DNA of 22,116 nt, from the NCBI GenBank assembly GCA_043811005.1, contig JBDRNO010000062.1, forward strand, positions 1 through 22,116, read 5' to 3'. Made by a program: the position numbers and the translations under genes. The notes below the pieces were generated by a model. It did no database searches. It was given only the letters and a program-made list of their open reading frames with translations, and had not been told where the DNA came from. The stretch comes from JBDRNO01 sp043811005. Lineage in GTDB: Bacteria > Bacteroidota > Bacteroidia > NORP154. Position 1 is the first letter of the stretch; each line of letters opens with the position of its first letter. Shown here piece after piece: positions 21,157 through 22,116 of this stretch.

Positions 21157-21210
21157 AAATGCGAAGCATTCACGAACACAATTAAAAGCAAACAATAGAG
21201 TGAGTAAATT
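21157..21210 (-). repeat. Fourth copy of the TTTACTCA repeat
   Basis: Read on the minus strand it starts AATTTACTCAC and ends CGTGAATGCTTCGCATTT. The middle is diverged from the other copies. It lies just outside element B and before the end of the exported-protein gene. Confidence 0.65.
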
Positions 21211-21231
21211 CCGATACAACAGAATAATAGC

Positions 21232-21867
21232 TCAACCTTTTCCAAAATAAGCCGGGTGCTTTTCATTGTATTTCCTCAGGTAGATGAACATAGAATCTTT
21301 CTTCTTTCTTTTCTTTAAAGCAGTGAATTCATCGTATAATTGTTGATCCCTTATCAGTAATGACTCAAGATCGCTGATCGTATAGTCCAGGATATTCCCT
21401 GTCCTGACATCCAGGATATACTGCCTGAATTCATTGCTTGCATACCCCCCCTGGTTAAAGCTGTATGGATCATAATAATGGTTATCATAAACCGTAACAA
21501 CTGCCGTAAAATGGCAAATATTGCCAATTATGGGTATCCTGTTGAATTCTCCCTGGATGTTTATATACACAATATTATTATTTGAGTAACCCCAAATACT
21601 ACTTGTTAGCACTGCTTCCTTATTGCCGGCACTATCAATAAACTCAATTTTCTTCAACAGCAGAAGCTTTGACAAGAAACCCAACTCATTTTTATCGAAT
21701 TTCGATATGATCTTTGATTTTGGAATAGGGTCATTATGCTTAAATTGCTCGTATATCAAATATATCCCTTCCTTAAATTCAAAATCCTTATCATATTTCA
21801 CTTTTGGCTGGGGAAAAGCGTTACAGCAGATAAATAGTAATATTAATATTAAGTATGATCGCAGCAT
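21232..21867 (-). CDS. Exported protein of unknown function
   Basis: A 211-residue protein I do not recognise. Residues 1 to ~20 are a signal peptide (LRSYLILILLFICCNAFPQ); the CC in the hydrophobic region could also make it a lipoprotein. The mature part begins with charged KVKYDKDFEFKEGIYLIYEQ, has a likely beta-rich centre (IVYINIQGEFNRIPIIGNIC, VVTVYDNHYYDP) and ends in a basic helix (KKRKKKDSMFIYLRKYNEKH). The pattern 'FKEGIYLxYEQFKxNxP' suggests a Bacteroidota-restricted periplasmic or outer-membrane-associated family. It stands alone, with repeats on its downstream side and a 249-bp gap upstream. The ATG at 21867 is supported by the signal peptide. Confidence 0.8.
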   Translation of the reverse strand: MLRSYLILILLFICCNAFPQPKVKYDKDFEFKEGIYLIYEQFKHNDPIPKSKIISKFDKNELGFLSKLLLLKKIEFIDSAGNKEAVLTSSIWGYSNNNIVYINIQGEFNRIPIIGNICHFTAVVTVYDNHYYDPYSFNQGGYASNEFRQYILDVRTGNILDYTISDLESLLIRDQQLYDEFTALKKRKKKDSMFIYLRKYNEKHPAYFGKG

Positions 21868-21914
21868 GATTCAATTATCATTAAAACATTAAAATTAATC
21901 AATTTTTTTATTTA

Positions 21915-21948
21915 TTTGATAAGAGATATAGGCTTTAGTTTAACTTTG
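21915..21948 (+). promoter_or_regulatory. Candidate rightward promoter
   Basis: TAACTTTG at 21941-21948 matches TAnnTTTG, and TTTG lies upstream at 21915-21918. The 22-base spacing is a little long. It would drive transcription toward the right edge, where no gene is yet visible. Confidence 0.4.
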
Positions 21949-21991
21949 CGTTGATAAATGGTAAATAAAAAATTACAAAAAACAGCAAGGA

Positions 21992-22019
21992 GCATGGAGT
22001 GTGATTTTCAACTCCATGC
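21992..22019. repeat. GCATGGAGT/ACTCCATGC hairpin
   Basis: A perfect 9-bp inverted repeat encloses a 10-base loop. It is followed by CCCCAAGCCCTTTGCCCCATGC, in which CCATGC recurs. The rest of 21868-22116 is A+T-rich and holds no gene; the window ends at ATG 22114-22116, which may or may not be a start codon. Confidence 0.75.
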
Positions 22020-22116
22020 CCCAAGCCCTTTGCCCCATGCTTATATAACTAATTACTATTCAATACATTATATTAGCAACGTTTTTCTAGACTTAAGCCT
22101 ATATATAATATAAATG

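Larger units (their letters stand above)
20630..21231. other. Repeat-filled gap upstream of hisS
   Basis: The 602-bp gap contains, in order, an A+T-rich hisS upstream region without a clear TAnnTTTG box, a heptamer array (20782-20809), element B with its target duplication (20885-21132), and one TTTACTCA-type repeat copy (21157-21210). No gene is supported; the minus frame 21266-21054 is repeat translation. Confidence 0.8.

Overview
The window is A+T-rich bacterial chromosome, almost certainly from an uncultivated member of the Bacteroidota. The evidence is the TTTG-N19-TAnnTTTG promoter upstream of the tRNA-Pro gene, starts without strong Shine-Dalgarno sequences, a ribosomal protein S16 with a long acidic tail, a dnaE-trxA-DUF58 gene order, and a YfiR-like/SpoIIE sensor phosphatase. 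No phage, plasmid or CRISPR genes are visible.

Layout. Positions 1-840 hold a crowded intergenic repeat cluster and a tRNA-Pro gene with a flush 20-bp terminator hairpin. A minus-strand block follows: DUF58 protein (1386-2321), trxA (2550-2870) and dnaE (3130-6603). A 690-bp repeat-filled gap leads to a plus-strand pair, rpsP (7293-8192) and a small XRE-type HTH gene (8256-8624). Next come a palindromic element (8636-9192), tRNA-His (9230-9303, minus), an unusual palindromic leader and a copper-exporting P1B ATPase (9540-11981). Convergent to it is a two-gene surface-polysaccharide unit: flippase (14516-13284) then GT4 glycosyltransferase (13267-12056). Further along the minus strand, in order of rising coordinates, are a SpoIIE-type phosphatase (14747-16633), histidine ammonia-lyase (16943-18466), a DUF559 endonuclease-like gene (18485-18943), hisS (19079-20629) and an exported protein of unknown function (21232-21867).

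The genes are mostly housekeeping; the novelty lies in the repeats. (1) Two elements, 8636-9192 and 20893-21124, share the inverted terminus GTTACTGTTCG and are built as palindromes nested inside palindromes. The second is flanked by an exact 8-bp direct repeat, AAATGTTA, so it looks like a MITE-type non-autonomous transposon. (2) About 270 bp of the same GC-rich palindromic material sits in frame inside the ATP-binding region of the copper ATPase, adding about 90 residues. Similar repeat DNA encodes the C-terminal tails of the DUF559 protein and the glycosyltransferase. (3) Short-period arrays (6, 7 or 8 bp) occupy many gaps, resembling the STRR heptamer arrays of cyanobacteria. (4) rpsP carries a recent 87-bp tandem duplication and an apparent +1 frameshift. 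Without the extra base, its stop would overlap the XRE start as ATGA. (5) The first ~90 bp of the flippase gene plus its upstream DNA is duplicated 2.4 kb away as a dead fragment.

All coordinates were read by eye. Family names rest on motif recognition, not on database searches.
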